A DNA stretch of 6,781 bases from an uncultured Collinsella sp. (GCA_900553415.1 USDH01000089.1:1-6781); one strand, 5' to 3'. Positions 1-6,293 are shown, numbered from the stretch's first letter. A program made the numbers and translations. Notes: generated by a model from the letters alone, not told the origin.

Positions 1-94
1 TTTTCAGAACATTCCGCAGACCAGGAAACCCCCTTATCCGCAGCTCCGAAGGAGCAGGGTAAGGGGGTTTCCATGGTCGAGGACGTTCTGAAAA
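1..94. repeat. Long nested palindrome downstream of oppF
   Basis: Three nested pairs of arms share one centre. The outer arms at 1-10 (TTTTCAGAAC) and 85-94 are perfect reverse complements. A middle pair, 19-23 (GACCA) with 74-78 (TGGTC), continues into a perfect 13-bp stem, 24-36 with 60-72, broken only by a single unpaired A at 73. An inner pair, 43-47 (GCTCC) with 51-55 (GGAGC), closes on a 3-base loop. The arms at 11-18 and 79-84 pair poorly. The inner part works as a terminator (listed separately). The outer arms go beyond what termination needs, so the unit may be a dispersed palindromic repeat or a remnant of a small mobile element. It may also continue left of base 1. Confidence 0.6.
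24..72 (-). terminator. Probable bidirectional terminator ending the opp operon
   Basis: A perfect 13-bp stem is formed by 24-36 (GGAAACCCCCTTA) and 60-72, with a smaller hairpin inside its loop. It starts 58 bases after the oppF stop codon. In either direction the 3' arm ends GGGGGTTTCC, so the U-rich part is only three bases long and lies inside the stem. The symmetry suggests it could stop transcription from both sides. The position and stem strength are persuasive; the short U-tract is the weak point. Confidence 0.6.
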
Positions 95-129
95 CTAAGT
101 CCAGCACGGGCCCGGACGAGAATAACCGA

Positions 130-1158
130 CTACAGGTCGATGTGCGATTCCTTGATCGGGAACGGCTCCGCAAAGTGACAGGCACAGCAGTGGCCCGGGG
201 CAACTTCCTTAAACTCAGGGAGCTTCTCAGAGCAGATACCCTGCGCGATCGGGCAGCGAGTGTGGAAACGGCAGCCGGTCGGCGGATCCAGCGGCGACGG
301 CGGATCGCCAGCGAGGATGATGCGCTTGCGGGTCTTCTGGATATCAGGATCGGGAACCGGCACGGCAGACAGCAGCGACTGCGTGTACGGATGGTGAGGC
401 TCGCTGTAGAGCGTCTTCCAGTCCGAAACCTCGACCATCTTACCCAGATACATAACGGCAACGCGATCGGAGATGTGCTGCACGACGGACAGGTCGTGGG
501 CGATAAACAGATATGCGGTACCGAACTTGTCCTGCAGTTCCTTGAGCAGGTTCAGAACCTGGGCCTGAATGGACACATCCAGAGCGGAAACCGGCTCGTC
601 GCAGATAATCAGCTTGGGCTTCAGCGCAAATGCACGGGCAATGCCGACACGCTGACGCTGACCGCCGGAGAACTCATGAGGATAACGGTTGATGTGCTCG
701 GGGTTCAGTCCAACGACGTCGAGAAGCTCGCGGACGCGCTCAATGCGCTCCTCCTTGGTGCCCACGCCGTGAATGGTCATGGGCTCGGAGACGATCTCAC
801 CGATGGTCATGCGAGGGTTGAGCGAAGCATAGGGGTCCTGGAAGATGAACTGCATCTCGCGACGCATATCCTTGATCTCGTGCTTGCTCATCTCGGCAAC
901 ATCTTTGCCTTGGAAGAACACCTTACCGGCGGTCGGCTTGGTCAGGCGCATGATGGTGCGGCCCGTGGTGGACTTACCGCAACCAGACTCGCCGACCAGG
1001 CCAAAGGTCTCGCCCGGATAAATCTCGAACGAAATGTCATTCACAGCAGAGACGACACGCTTGGAGAAGCGCTTGGCGAACATGCCGGACTCAGCGGGAA
1101 ACTCCTTAGAGAGGTGCTCGACCTTCAGCAGCGGAGTACGCTCGTTGGTATCTGCCAC
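130..1158 (-). CDS. oppF: Oligopeptide ABC transporter ATP-binding protein OppF
   Basis: Cytoplasmic ATPase that pairs with OppD and powers peptide import through OppB-OppC. The 342 residues fit the family. Visible motifs are Walker A GESGCGKS (56-63), Q-loop Gln107, signature FSGGQRQR (163-170), Walker B LIICDEPV (183-190) with catalytic Glu188, D-loop SALD (191-194) and H-loop His221. HPYT at 256-259 opens the oligopeptide-type C-terminal extension, followed by Cys296, Cys302, Cys309 and Cys327. This CX5CX6CX17C spacing equals that of OppD; related DppD and OppD proteins bind a [4Fe-4S] cluster there. Cys324 and Cys325 are additional. The start is GTG, not ATG: its first base is the last base of the oppD stop (TAGTG), so translation is probably coupled. 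It is the last gene of the operon. Substrate (oligo- or dipeptide) cannot be read from this subunit. Confidence 0.95.
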   Translation of the reverse strand: MADTNERTPLLKVEHLSKEFPAESGMFAKRFSKRVVSAVNDISFEIYPGETFGLVGESGCGKSTTGRTIMRLTKPTAGKVFFQGKDVAEMSKHEIKDMRREMQFIFQDPYASLNPRMTIGEIVSEPMTIHGVGTKEERIERVRELLDVVGLNPEHINRYPHEFSGGQRQRVGIARAFALKPKLIICDEPVSALDVSIQAQVLNLLKELQDKFGTAYLFIAHDLSVVQHISDRVAVMYLGKMVEVSDWKTLYSEPHHPYTQSLLSAVPVPDPDIQKTRKRIILAGDPPSPLDPPTGCRFHTRCPIAQGICSEKLPEFKEVAPGHCCACHFAEPFPIKESHIDL

Positions 1159-2249
1159 TACGCCTCGCCTCCCTTCTTGGAATCCTTGCGCGTACGGGAC
1201 GTCTCAGGAGCGTTCTTAAGGAACTCGGGGTCACCGGAGTAGTGGCACGCAGAGTAATGGCCAGACTCGGTGACAACTCGCTCGGGGCGCTGCTTGCGGC
1301 ACTTGTCCGTCGCATAGGGGCAGCGAGGAGAGAAGACGCAGCCCTCGGGCAGGTTCATGAGCGAAGGCGGGTTGCCGTGAATCGGCGTAAGCGGCTTCTT
1401 CTCATCGATAGCCTGCTCCGGGATGGAGCGGATCAGGCCCCAGGTATAGGGGTGACGGCTCTCGTAGAAGATTTCCTCAGCAGTACCGAACTCGACGGGA
1501 CGACCGGCGTACATAACCATGATCTTATCGGCCATATCGGCGACGACACCCAGGTCATGGGTAATCATGATGATGGCGTTGCCGTTCTTCTCCTGCATCT
1601 CCTGCATGAGCTCGATAATCTGAGCCTGAATGGTAACGTCCAGAGCCGTCGTGGGCTCGTCGGCAATCAGAATATCGGGGTCGCAGGCAAGAGCCATAGC
1701 GATCATGACGCGCTGACGCATACCACCGGAGAACTGGTGCGGATACTCGTTGACGCGCTTCTCGGGCTCGGGGATACCCACGAGGTCCAAAAGCTCGGTG
1801 GCGCGCTTGAGCGCCTCCTGCTTGGAGTAGCCACGGTGCAGACGAAGGCCCTCGCCCACCTGCTTGCCGATCTTATAGACCGGGTTCAAAGAGGTCATAG
1901 GATCCTGGAAGATCATCGCGATATCGTTACCGCGAATGTGCTGCATCTCTTCCTCGGTCATCTCGAGGATAGAACGACCGCGATAGCGAACGTCGCCGCC
2001 CTCGATCTTTCCCGGAGGCATCGAGATAAGACCCATGATGGTCATGGCGGTCACGGACTTACCGGAGCCGGACTCACCGACGACGCCCAGGGTCTCGCCG
2101 CGATCGAGCGTGTAGGATACACCGTCGACAGCGCGAACGACGCCGTCCTCGGTATGGAAATACATCTTAAGGTCATCGACCTCGAGTAGATGCTGGCCCT
2201 CGGGAACCGGCTGGTCCTTCAGGTCCACATAGTTCTTGTTCTTCTTCAT
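1158..2249 (-). CDS. oppD: Oligopeptide ABC transporter ATP-binding protein OppD
   Basis: Cytoplasmic ATPase, partner of OppF in the peptide importer. The 363 residues are slightly long because of a basic C-terminal tail rich in Lys, Arg and Ser. Motifs in order: Walker A GESGSGKS (58-65), Q-loop Gln115, signature FSGGMRQR (173-180), Walker B ILIADEPT (193-200) with catalytic Glu198, D-loop TALD (201-204), H-loop His231, and HPYT (266-269) at the start of the oligopeptide-type C-terminal domain. Cys304, Cys310, Cys317 and Cys335 form the set known to bind a [4Fe-4S] cluster in some DppD and OppD proteins. Both OppD and OppF keep the catalytic Glu and His, so both ATP sites look active. ATG starts two bases after the oppC stop; AAGGA lies within the last oppC codons, which suggests coupled translation. 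The gene ends in TAG, sharing one base with oppF. Confidence 0.95.
   Translation of the reverse strand: MKKNKNYVDLKDQPVPEGQHLLEVDDLKMYFHTEDGVVRAVDGVSYTLDRGETLGVVGESGSGKSVTAMTIMGLISMPPGKIEGGDVRYRGRSILEMTEEEMQHIRGNDIAMIFQDPMTSLNPVYKIGKQVGEGLRLHRGYSKQEALKRATELLDLVGIPEPEKRVNEYPHQFSGGMRQRVMIAMALACDPDILIADEPTTALDVTIQAQIIELMQEMQEKNGNAIIMITHDLGVVADMADKIMVMYAGRPVEFGTAEEIFYESRHPYTWGLIRSIPEQAIDEKKPLTPIHGNPPSLMNLPEGCVFSPRCPYATDKCRKQRPERVVTESGHYSACHYSGDPEFLKNAPETSRTRKDSKKGGEA
1163..1173 (-). promoter_or_regulatory. Shine-Dalgarno region for the GTG start of oppF
   Basis: On the minus strand GGGAGGCGAGG lies inside the end of oppD, with GGGAGG nine bases before the GTG and a second, weaker GAGG four bases before it. 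This purine-rich site decides the start at 1158. No ATG in the same frame has a comparable site nearby. Confidence 0.6.
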
Positions 2250-2251
2250 CC

Positions 2252-3187
2252 TTATGCGTCCTTCATCTTGACGTCGAGGGCGTCGCGCAGACCGTCACCC
2301 AGCAGGGTGAAGGCGAGCACCGTCGAGAGAATTGCCAAACCGGGCATGATCATCATCCAGGGAGCAGTCAGAAGATACTGCTGACCGTCCTGAATCATGG
2401 AGCCCCACGAAGGCGTAGGCGGGATAACGCCCATGCCGAGGAAGGACAGGGCGGACTCGGTCAGAATGGCGCCACCAATGTTCATAGTCGCGTAGACCAC
2501 GATGGAGGCAACGGAGTTCGGAAAGATGTGACGCACGACGATACGAGCATCGGATGCACCCATCGCGCGCGCAGCGTCAACATAGTCGTTTTCCTTGACC
2601 GTCAGGATCGCGGATCGGAAGACGCGCGCAATAGAAGGCCAGCCGAGAATACCGATGGCGATAAAGACATTCTGAAGACCACGGCCGATAACGGCGATCA
2701 TGGCGACGACGAACAGCACGTACGGGAACGCTAGGAAGATATCCGCAAAGCGCATGATGATCGTATCCCAGATTCCGCCGTAGAAACCGGCCAGAGCACC
2801 CATGACCAATCCGATCACCGTGGAGATGGCGGTGGCCATAATACCGACGGAAAGCGAAACACGTGCACCGTAGATAACACGAACGAGAATGTCGCGGCCA
2901 AGGGCGTCGGTGCCAAACGGGTGCTCGGCACACGGAGCCAGCAGCGACGTCTCGGCCATGGTGGTCGAGTCGGAAGCCGTCGGCGAACCGAGCCAGGGCT
3001 TAGCCCACAGATCTGCGGTCAGGGCAACCAAAACGACGATGATGATCCAGCAGACACCGATAACGGCGAGCTTGTTCTTGCGAAGACGCTTAAAAGCGTC
3101 GCCCCACAGCGTGCGGGACTTGGCGGGAGCAGATGCGGCCTTGGTGGCGGTAGCCTGCTCCTGAGACTGAGAATCAGTTTCCTGCAT
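2252..3187 (-). CDS. oppC: Oligopeptide ABC transporter permease OppC
   Basis: Inner-membrane permease that forms the translocation pore with OppB. The 311 residues begin with a hydrophilic tail rich in Gln, Ala and Ser (1-27), then the conserved N-terminal region RLRKNKLAVIG (34-44) and a first membrane segment at about 41-60. HPFGTDALGRD (89-99) is the hallmark stretch before the permease domain. Further hydrophobic segments lie at about 109-134, 141-167, 172-190, 228-250 and 275-297. The cytoplasmic coupling (EAA) loop begins DYVDAARAMGAS (201-212) and docks on an ATPase subunit. The ATG is preceded by GGGAGGT with seven bases between, and the gap to oppB is 14 bases. Length and motif order match the family with nothing missing. 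DppC is the main alternative name. Confidence 0.94.
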   Translation of the reverse strand: MQETDSQSQEQATATKAASAPAKSRTLWGDAFKRLRKNKLAVIGVCWIIIVVLVALTADLWAKPWLGSPTASDSTTMAETSLLAPCAEHPFGTDALGRDILVRVIYGARVSLSVGIMATAISTVIGLVMGALAGFYGGIWDTIIMRFADIFLAFPYVLFVVAMIAVIGRGLQNVFIAIGILGWPSIARVFRSAILTVKENDYVDAARAMGASDARIVVRHIFPNSVASIVVYATMNIGGAILTESALSFLGMGVIPPTPSWGSMIQDGQQYLLTAPWMMIMPGLAILSTVLAFTLLGDGLRDALDVKMKDA

Positions 3188-3201
3188 GAGACGTACCTCC
3201 C

Positions 3202-4239
3202 TTAGGCCTTATCCGACGGACCGCCAAGGCGGATGCGCGGGTCGAGGAATGCATAGCTAATGTCGACGAGCAGGTTGATCACCATAACGACGACAACAAT
3301 GAGCGTAACGCCGCCCATAACGATGGGCCAGTCACGCATGCTAATGGCGCGATAGACCTCATAGCCAATACCGGGCCAGTTAAAGACCGTCTCGGTCAGG
3401 ATGGCACCAGAAAGCATGCCGCCAAAGTCGACACCAATATAGGTAACGACGGGGATGAGTGCATTCTTAAGCGCATGCTTGATGATGATCGCGCGATTGG
3501 AGAGACCCTTGGCCTTTGCCGTGCGGATGTAATCCTGGTTCATGACGTCAAGCAGCTGCGAGCGCATAATGCGGGCGGCGTAAGCGGTCGAAACCGAAGC
3601 CAGCGTAATGGTCGGAAGCACATAGTGCATCCAATCCTGATACTGAGAGCTGGAACCGCCGGCACCCGAGATCGGCATGGAGAATGCACCGCCCGTGGCG
3701 TCCTTGAGAATGACGCCAAAGAACAGCTGCAGCAACATACCGAGCCAGAAGGCCGGGACGGCAACGAGGATCGACGTGGTGAGCGTTACCAAAATATCCC
3801 AGAAGGAATAACGCTTTACCGCCGAAATGATACCCGCACCGATACCCATGATTGCCTCGAGCACGATGGCGCACGCGGCAAGTTTGACCGTATACGGATA
3901 CTTCTGGGCAAAGATTTCCGTAACCGGCAGCTTGCGCTGGTACGAATTACCCAGATCGCCATGAAGCAGACCGTTCATGTAATACAGATAACGGTCTACA
4001 AGCGACGTCTGAACGGGATCGCCGTTCTCGTCAAGGATCGCGTTACCGTCCTCGTCCGTCTGGACCAGGTGATAGCGTACGCGAAGCTGAAGCTCTACCT
4101 CGGGGGACAGAGCCTTGTCTCCACCGATCAGCTTGATCGGATCTCCCGGCACGATATTCTGGAGGGCGAACAGAATCAGCGTAACGCCCAAAAACACCGG
4201 GATGAACTGAAGCACACGTTTAACGATGTACTTACCCAT
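3202..4239 (-). CDS. oppB: Oligopeptide ABC transporter permease OppB
   Basis: Inner-membrane permease that forms the peptide pore with OppC. The 345 residues start with the family-typical KYIVKRVLQFIPVFLGVT and a first membrane segment at about 9-29, followed by PGDP (31-34). LLHGDLGNSY (91-100) is the conserved extracytoplasmic stretch before the permease domain. Further hydrophobic segments lie at about 117-140, 147-176, 206-223, 260-283 and 306-330. The coupling (EAA) loop begins DYIRTAKAKGLS (236-247), and the protein ends with the usual YAFLDPRIR region (329-337). It is somewhat longer than the typical family member, partly because of an acidic segment at about 61-79 (TDEDGNAIL then DENGDPV), which looks like a small duplicated insert on the outer face. 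The ATG is preceded by AGGGGAG. It opens the tight oppBCDF block, 156 bases after oppA. Confidence 0.94.
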   Translation of the reverse strand: MGKYIVKRVLQFIPVFLGVTLILFALQNIVPGDPIKLIGGDKALSPEVELQLRVRYHLVQTDEDGNAILDENGDPVQTSLVDRYLYYMNGLLHGDLGNSYQRKLPVTEIFAQKYPYTVKLAACAIVLEAIMGIGAGIISAVKRYSFWDILVTLTTSILVAVPAFWLGMLLQLFFGVILKDATGGAFSMPISGAGGSSSQYQDWMHYVLPTITLASVSTAYAARIMRSQLLDVMNQDYIRTAKAKGLSNRAIIIKHALKNALIPVVTYIGVDFGGMLSGAILTETVFNWPGIGYEVYRAISMRDWPIVMGGVTLIVVVVMVINLLVDISYAFLDPRIRLGGPSDKA

Positions 4240-4243
4240 ACCA

Positions 4244-4258
4244 CTCCCCTATCTAGGG
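4244..4258 (-). promoter_or_regulatory. oppB ribosome binding site within a small inverted repeat
   Basis: The minus strand reads CCCTAGATAGGGGAG just before the oppB ATG. AGGGGAG is the likely Shine-Dalgarno site. Its AGGG can pair with the upstream CCCT around the four-base loop AGAT. A four-pair stem is weak alone, but it could lower the rate of ribosome loading on oppB. The site is clear; the regulatory effect is inferred. Confidence 0.35.
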
Positions 4259-4269
4259 ATTAACCTAAA

Positions 4270-4299
4270 TGGGATGCCGATCGCCAGACCGGCATCCCA
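4270..4299 (-). promoter_or_regulatory. Stem-loop between oppA and oppB
   Basis: GGGATGCCG at 4271-4279 is the perfect reverse complement of 4290-4298, and T4270-A4299 adds a tenth pair; the loop is ten bases. On the minus strand the stem is followed by ATTTAGG, which is not a strong U-tract, so read-through into oppBCDF is likely. In binding-protein transporters (malE-malF is the classic case) such intergenic hairpins protect the 3' end of the binding-protein message or attenuate downstream transcription, so more binding protein is made than permease. That role is inferred here from position. Confidence 0.6.
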
Positions 4300-4336
4300 A
4301 AATTACCATCAGCCAGTTTACCCCAGGTTAGGGAGA

Positions 4337-4366
4337 ACTGTATGTTTCCCATGAGGTCTACGTAAA
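4337..4366 (-). promoter_or_regulatory. Possible weak internal promoter before oppB
   Basis: The minus strand has TTTACG (4361-4366), 18 bases, then TACAGT (4337-4342). Each hexamer matches four of six positions of the sigma-70-type consensus. It lies between the oppA stop and the stem-loop and could give oppBCDF extra transcription. Matches this good occur by chance, so this is only a candidate. Confidence 0.2.
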
Positions 4367-4395
4367 TACTTGACCCTCACGGAAGCTGCAAACTC

Positions 4396-6051
4396 TTAGG
4401 CGAGCTCAGCGGTACCCAGCTCGGCGTGCTTCTGCGGATCGACATAGAGGTGCTTGATGCGATCGGAGCCGACGATGGTGTGCGTGTAGAACATCACCGG
4501 GATGACCGGGCAGTCGGCGGCGACCATGGCGTCGGCCTCCTGCATCTTGGCGATACGCTCGTCGTCGTCAACCGTGGCGTCAAAGTCGGGGTTGCTGTAA
4601 CCGGAGCGGTTGTCGCCACCCAGGGAGTCGGAGTGGAACAGCGGATACAGGAAGTTATCCATGATCGGGTAGTCGGCAATCCAGCCCAGACGACCGAACT
4701 GATAGTTGAAGTTCTGATACTGCTCGAGCAGGGCAGACCACTCAGGGGTATCGGAAGTTGCGGTAACGCCAACCTTGGCGAGGTCGCCGATGATGGACTC
4801 CATGATCTCCTTGTGGCCGCCGTCCTGGTTGTAGGACAGGGTCACATTGATGCCACGATCGCCGTTAGCGCCAGCGGGAGCGACCTTGTCGAGGTACTCG
4901 TTAGCCTTGTCGACGTCGTAGGCGCAGAACTCCCATGCGCCCTCCTTGTAGCCATCGATGCCCGGAGGAACAATGCCGTCGGCGGGGGTACGGGTACCCT
5001 TGAAGATGGTCTTGCAGATGGCCTCACGGTTGATAGCCAGGGAGATGCCCCTACGCAGGTCAGCGTTGTTGAACGGCTCGGCCGTGGTGTTGCACGTCAG
5101 ATAGTACGTGGAAGGCTCGGAACCGAGCAGCATGCGCGCACCATCACTCATGGTGTAGCCATCCTTGGACTCGCCGCGGTCCTTCTTGGCGGCGTCGATC
5201 TGAGCAACGGGAACGTCGCAGACATCGAGGTTACCGGCCTGGAACTCCTTGTAAGCGGTCTCCATGTCCTTGATGACCTGGAAGTGGATGCCATCGATCT
5301 TGGCCTTGTCGCCATAGTAATCGTCGAACTTCTTGAGGTTGATCTCCTGACCATCCTCCCACTTGCCGTCCATCATGAACGGGCCGTTACCGACCGGTGC
5401 AAGATAGAAGCTCTTGGCATCGGACTCGGCGCACTCGGGAACCGGGGACAGAGCCGGGTGAGAGGCGACGAAGGGGAAGTCGGCGTAAGCGGAAGACAGC
5501 TTGACGACGAGGGTCTCATCGTCGGGGCAAGTAACACCGCTGAGCTCGGTAGCGTTACCGGCAAGTAGATCGTCATAGCCCTCGACCATGGAAAGGTGAT
5601 AGGAGACCTCGGAAGGGCCATACTCGGTAGCGATGGCTGACTTGGTGTTGACCAGACGCTCCCAACCGAGCTTGAAGGACTTGGAGGTAACGTCGTCACC
5701 GTTATGGAACTTGGCCTTCTTGATCTTGAAGGTGAACTCGGTGGCGTCGTCGTTAGCCTCAAAGGACTCGCAAGCCAGCGGAACGATCTCGCCCTTCTCG
5801 GCGTCATAAGAGGTCAGAGCGTCAAAGAGCTGGTACTCGACCTGAGTGCCCTGGTCCTCCTGGACATTGTAGGGGTCGATGCAGACCGGGTTGTTGATGT
5901 AGAAGTTCAGCGTCGAACCGGACTCAGAACCGGAAGTGTCGCCGCCCTTCTTGCCGCATGCGGCAAGAAAAGCCATGGAGCTCGCAGCGAGGGCGCCGCC
6001 AACAAAGGCGCGACGACCCATAACGGGCTGGTGGAACATAGAATCAGCCAT
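4396..6051 (-). CDS. oppA: Peptide ABC transporter substrate-binding lipoprotein OppA
   Basis: Extracytoplasmic binding protein that captures peptides and hands them to OppB-OppC. The 551 residues fit solute-binding protein family 5. The N terminus carries twin arginines in MGRRAFVGG (11-19), a hydrophobic stretch (about 20-31) and a lipobox LAAC ending at Cys32, the predicted lipid-anchored first residue of the mature protein. A Gly/Ser/Asp linker follows (33-47). Family features include VGNGPFMMDGKW (220-231), FQAGNLDV (270-277), PFNNADLRRGISLAINRE (326-343) and GWIADYPIMDNFL (456-468). The mature part has nine cysteines besides Cys32 (57, 94, 175, 207, 278, 320, 346, 376, 514). AAGGAGG lies five bases before this ATG, which supports it over Met11. 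It is the first gene of the operon and is separated from oppB by a stem-loop. Peptide specificity cannot be read directly; a dipeptide-binding role is possible. Confidence 0.93.
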   Translation of the reverse strand: MADSMFHQPVMGRRAFVGGALAASSMAFLAACGKKGGDTSGSESGSTLNFYINNPVCIDPYNVQEDQGTQVEYQLFDALTSYDAEKGEIVPLACESFEANDDATEFTFKIKKAKFHNGDDVTSKSFKLGWERLVNTKSAIATEYGPSEVSYHLSMVEGYDDLLAGNATELSGVTCPDDETLVVKLSSAYADFPFVASHPALSPVPECAESDAKSFYLAPVGNGPFMMDGKWEDGQEINLKKFDDYYGDKAKIDGIHFQVIKDMETAYKEFQAGNLDVCDVPVAQIDAAKKDRGESKDGYTMSDGARMLLGSEPSTYYLTCNTTAEPFNNADLRRGISLAINREAICKTIFKGTRTPADGIVPPGIDGYKEGAWEFCAYDVDKANEYLDKVAPAGANGDRGINVTLSYNQDGGHKEIMESIIGDLAKVGVTATSDTPEWSALLEQYQNFNYQFGRLGWIADYPIMDNFLYPLFHSDSLGGDNRSGYSNPDFDATVDDDERIAKMQEADAMVAADCPVIPVMFYTHTIVGSDRIKHLYVDPQKHAELGTAELA

Positions 6052-6092
6052 GCCATCCTCCTTATGAGATAGGACAAAGAAATGTTCAGTCG

Positions 6093-6102
6093 GACATATG
6101 TC
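6093..6102. promoter_or_regulatory. Perfect 10-bp palindrome in the oppA leader
   Basis: GACATATGTC is its own reverse complement and lies 41 bases upstream of the oppA start. It could be half or all of an operator, but a 10-bp palindrome alone is modest evidence. Confidence 0.25.
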
Positions 6103-6151
6103 GAGACAATCCGATCCGAACCATCAAAACGCCGCCCGCTGCTATGGCTGG

Positions 6152-6201
6152 TTATGCACAACGAACCAACGTTTCGCAATACAGTAGCGCATTTTATGCA
6201 C
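6152..6201. repeat. Direct repeat TTATGCAC, two copies 42 bp apart
   Basis: The octamer TTATGCAC occurs at 6152-6159 and 6194-6201 (GTGCATAA on the coding strand of the operon). The start-to-start distance of 42 bp equals four turns of B-DNA, which would put both copies on the same face of the helix. This suits a pair of regulator sites upstream of oppA. No regulator can be named. Confidence 0.3.
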
Positions 6202-6276
6202 GATTTGGGGCTAATTCCGGTTAACGGTCGAGAATTTCTTTAGTTGGGCGAAGTATGTGGGGATATTTTGACTCTG

Positions 6277-6290
6277 TTACAAATATGTAA
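6277..6290. promoter_or_regulatory. Operator-like dyad TTACA-N4-TGTAA
   Basis: TTACA (6277-6281) and TGTAA (6286-6290) are reverse complements separated by AATA. The dyad begins directly after the U-tract of the secG terminator and overlaps the best -35-like hexamer for oppA. Such short-spaced dyads are common binding sites of dimeric helix-turn-helix regulators. It is A+T-rich, so chance is a real alternative. Confidence 0.3.
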
Positions 6291-6293
6291 ACA

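Larger units (their letters stand above)
6052..6290 (-). promoter_or_regulatory. oppA upstream region, probable promoter and 5' leader
   Basis: About 240 bases lie between the secG terminator and oppA. They must hold the operon promoter, since the terminator should block read-through from secG. The best -35-like hexamer is TTTACA (6286-6291), but the sequence 17 bases on (AAATAT) is a poor -10. A second weak pair is TTGTCT, 17 bases, AACATT, near 6080-6110. Neither is convincing. AAGGAGG at 6057-6063 is the oppA ribosome binding site. The region also holds the dyads and direct repeat listed separately. I recognise no riboswitch and no supported small gene. Confidence 0.5.

Noticed and set aside
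73..1242. Long plus-strand frame opposite oppF (389 codons)
   Set aside because: It lies antisense to a complete OppF with all ABC motifs, starts inside the terminator palindrome, and its translation shows no recognisable domain. It is a by-product of G+C-rich codon use.
1242..2189. Long plus-strand frame opposite oppD (315 codons)
   Set aside because: Antisense to a complete OppD; the protein is a low-complexity mix of Leu, Gly, Asp and His with no family features.
3475..4263. Plus-strand frame opposite oppB (262 codons)
   Set aside because: Antisense to a complete OppB; highly charged with no membrane segments or domain pattern, and no convincing ribosome binding site.
4426..5568. Long plus-strand frame opposite oppA (380 codons)
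   Set aside because: Antisense to a complete OppA; composition is dominated by Val, Leu, Gly and Asp, as expected for the reverse complement of this gene.
6086..6124. Possible 12-codon leader peptide upstream of oppA (minus strand)
   Set aside because: It has a start and stop but no ribosome binding site and no run of one amino acid that would suggest attenuation.
6142..6192. Possible 16-codon peptide in the oppA leader (minus strand)
   Set aside because: No Shine-Dalgarno site precedes the ATG, and the length is expected by chance.
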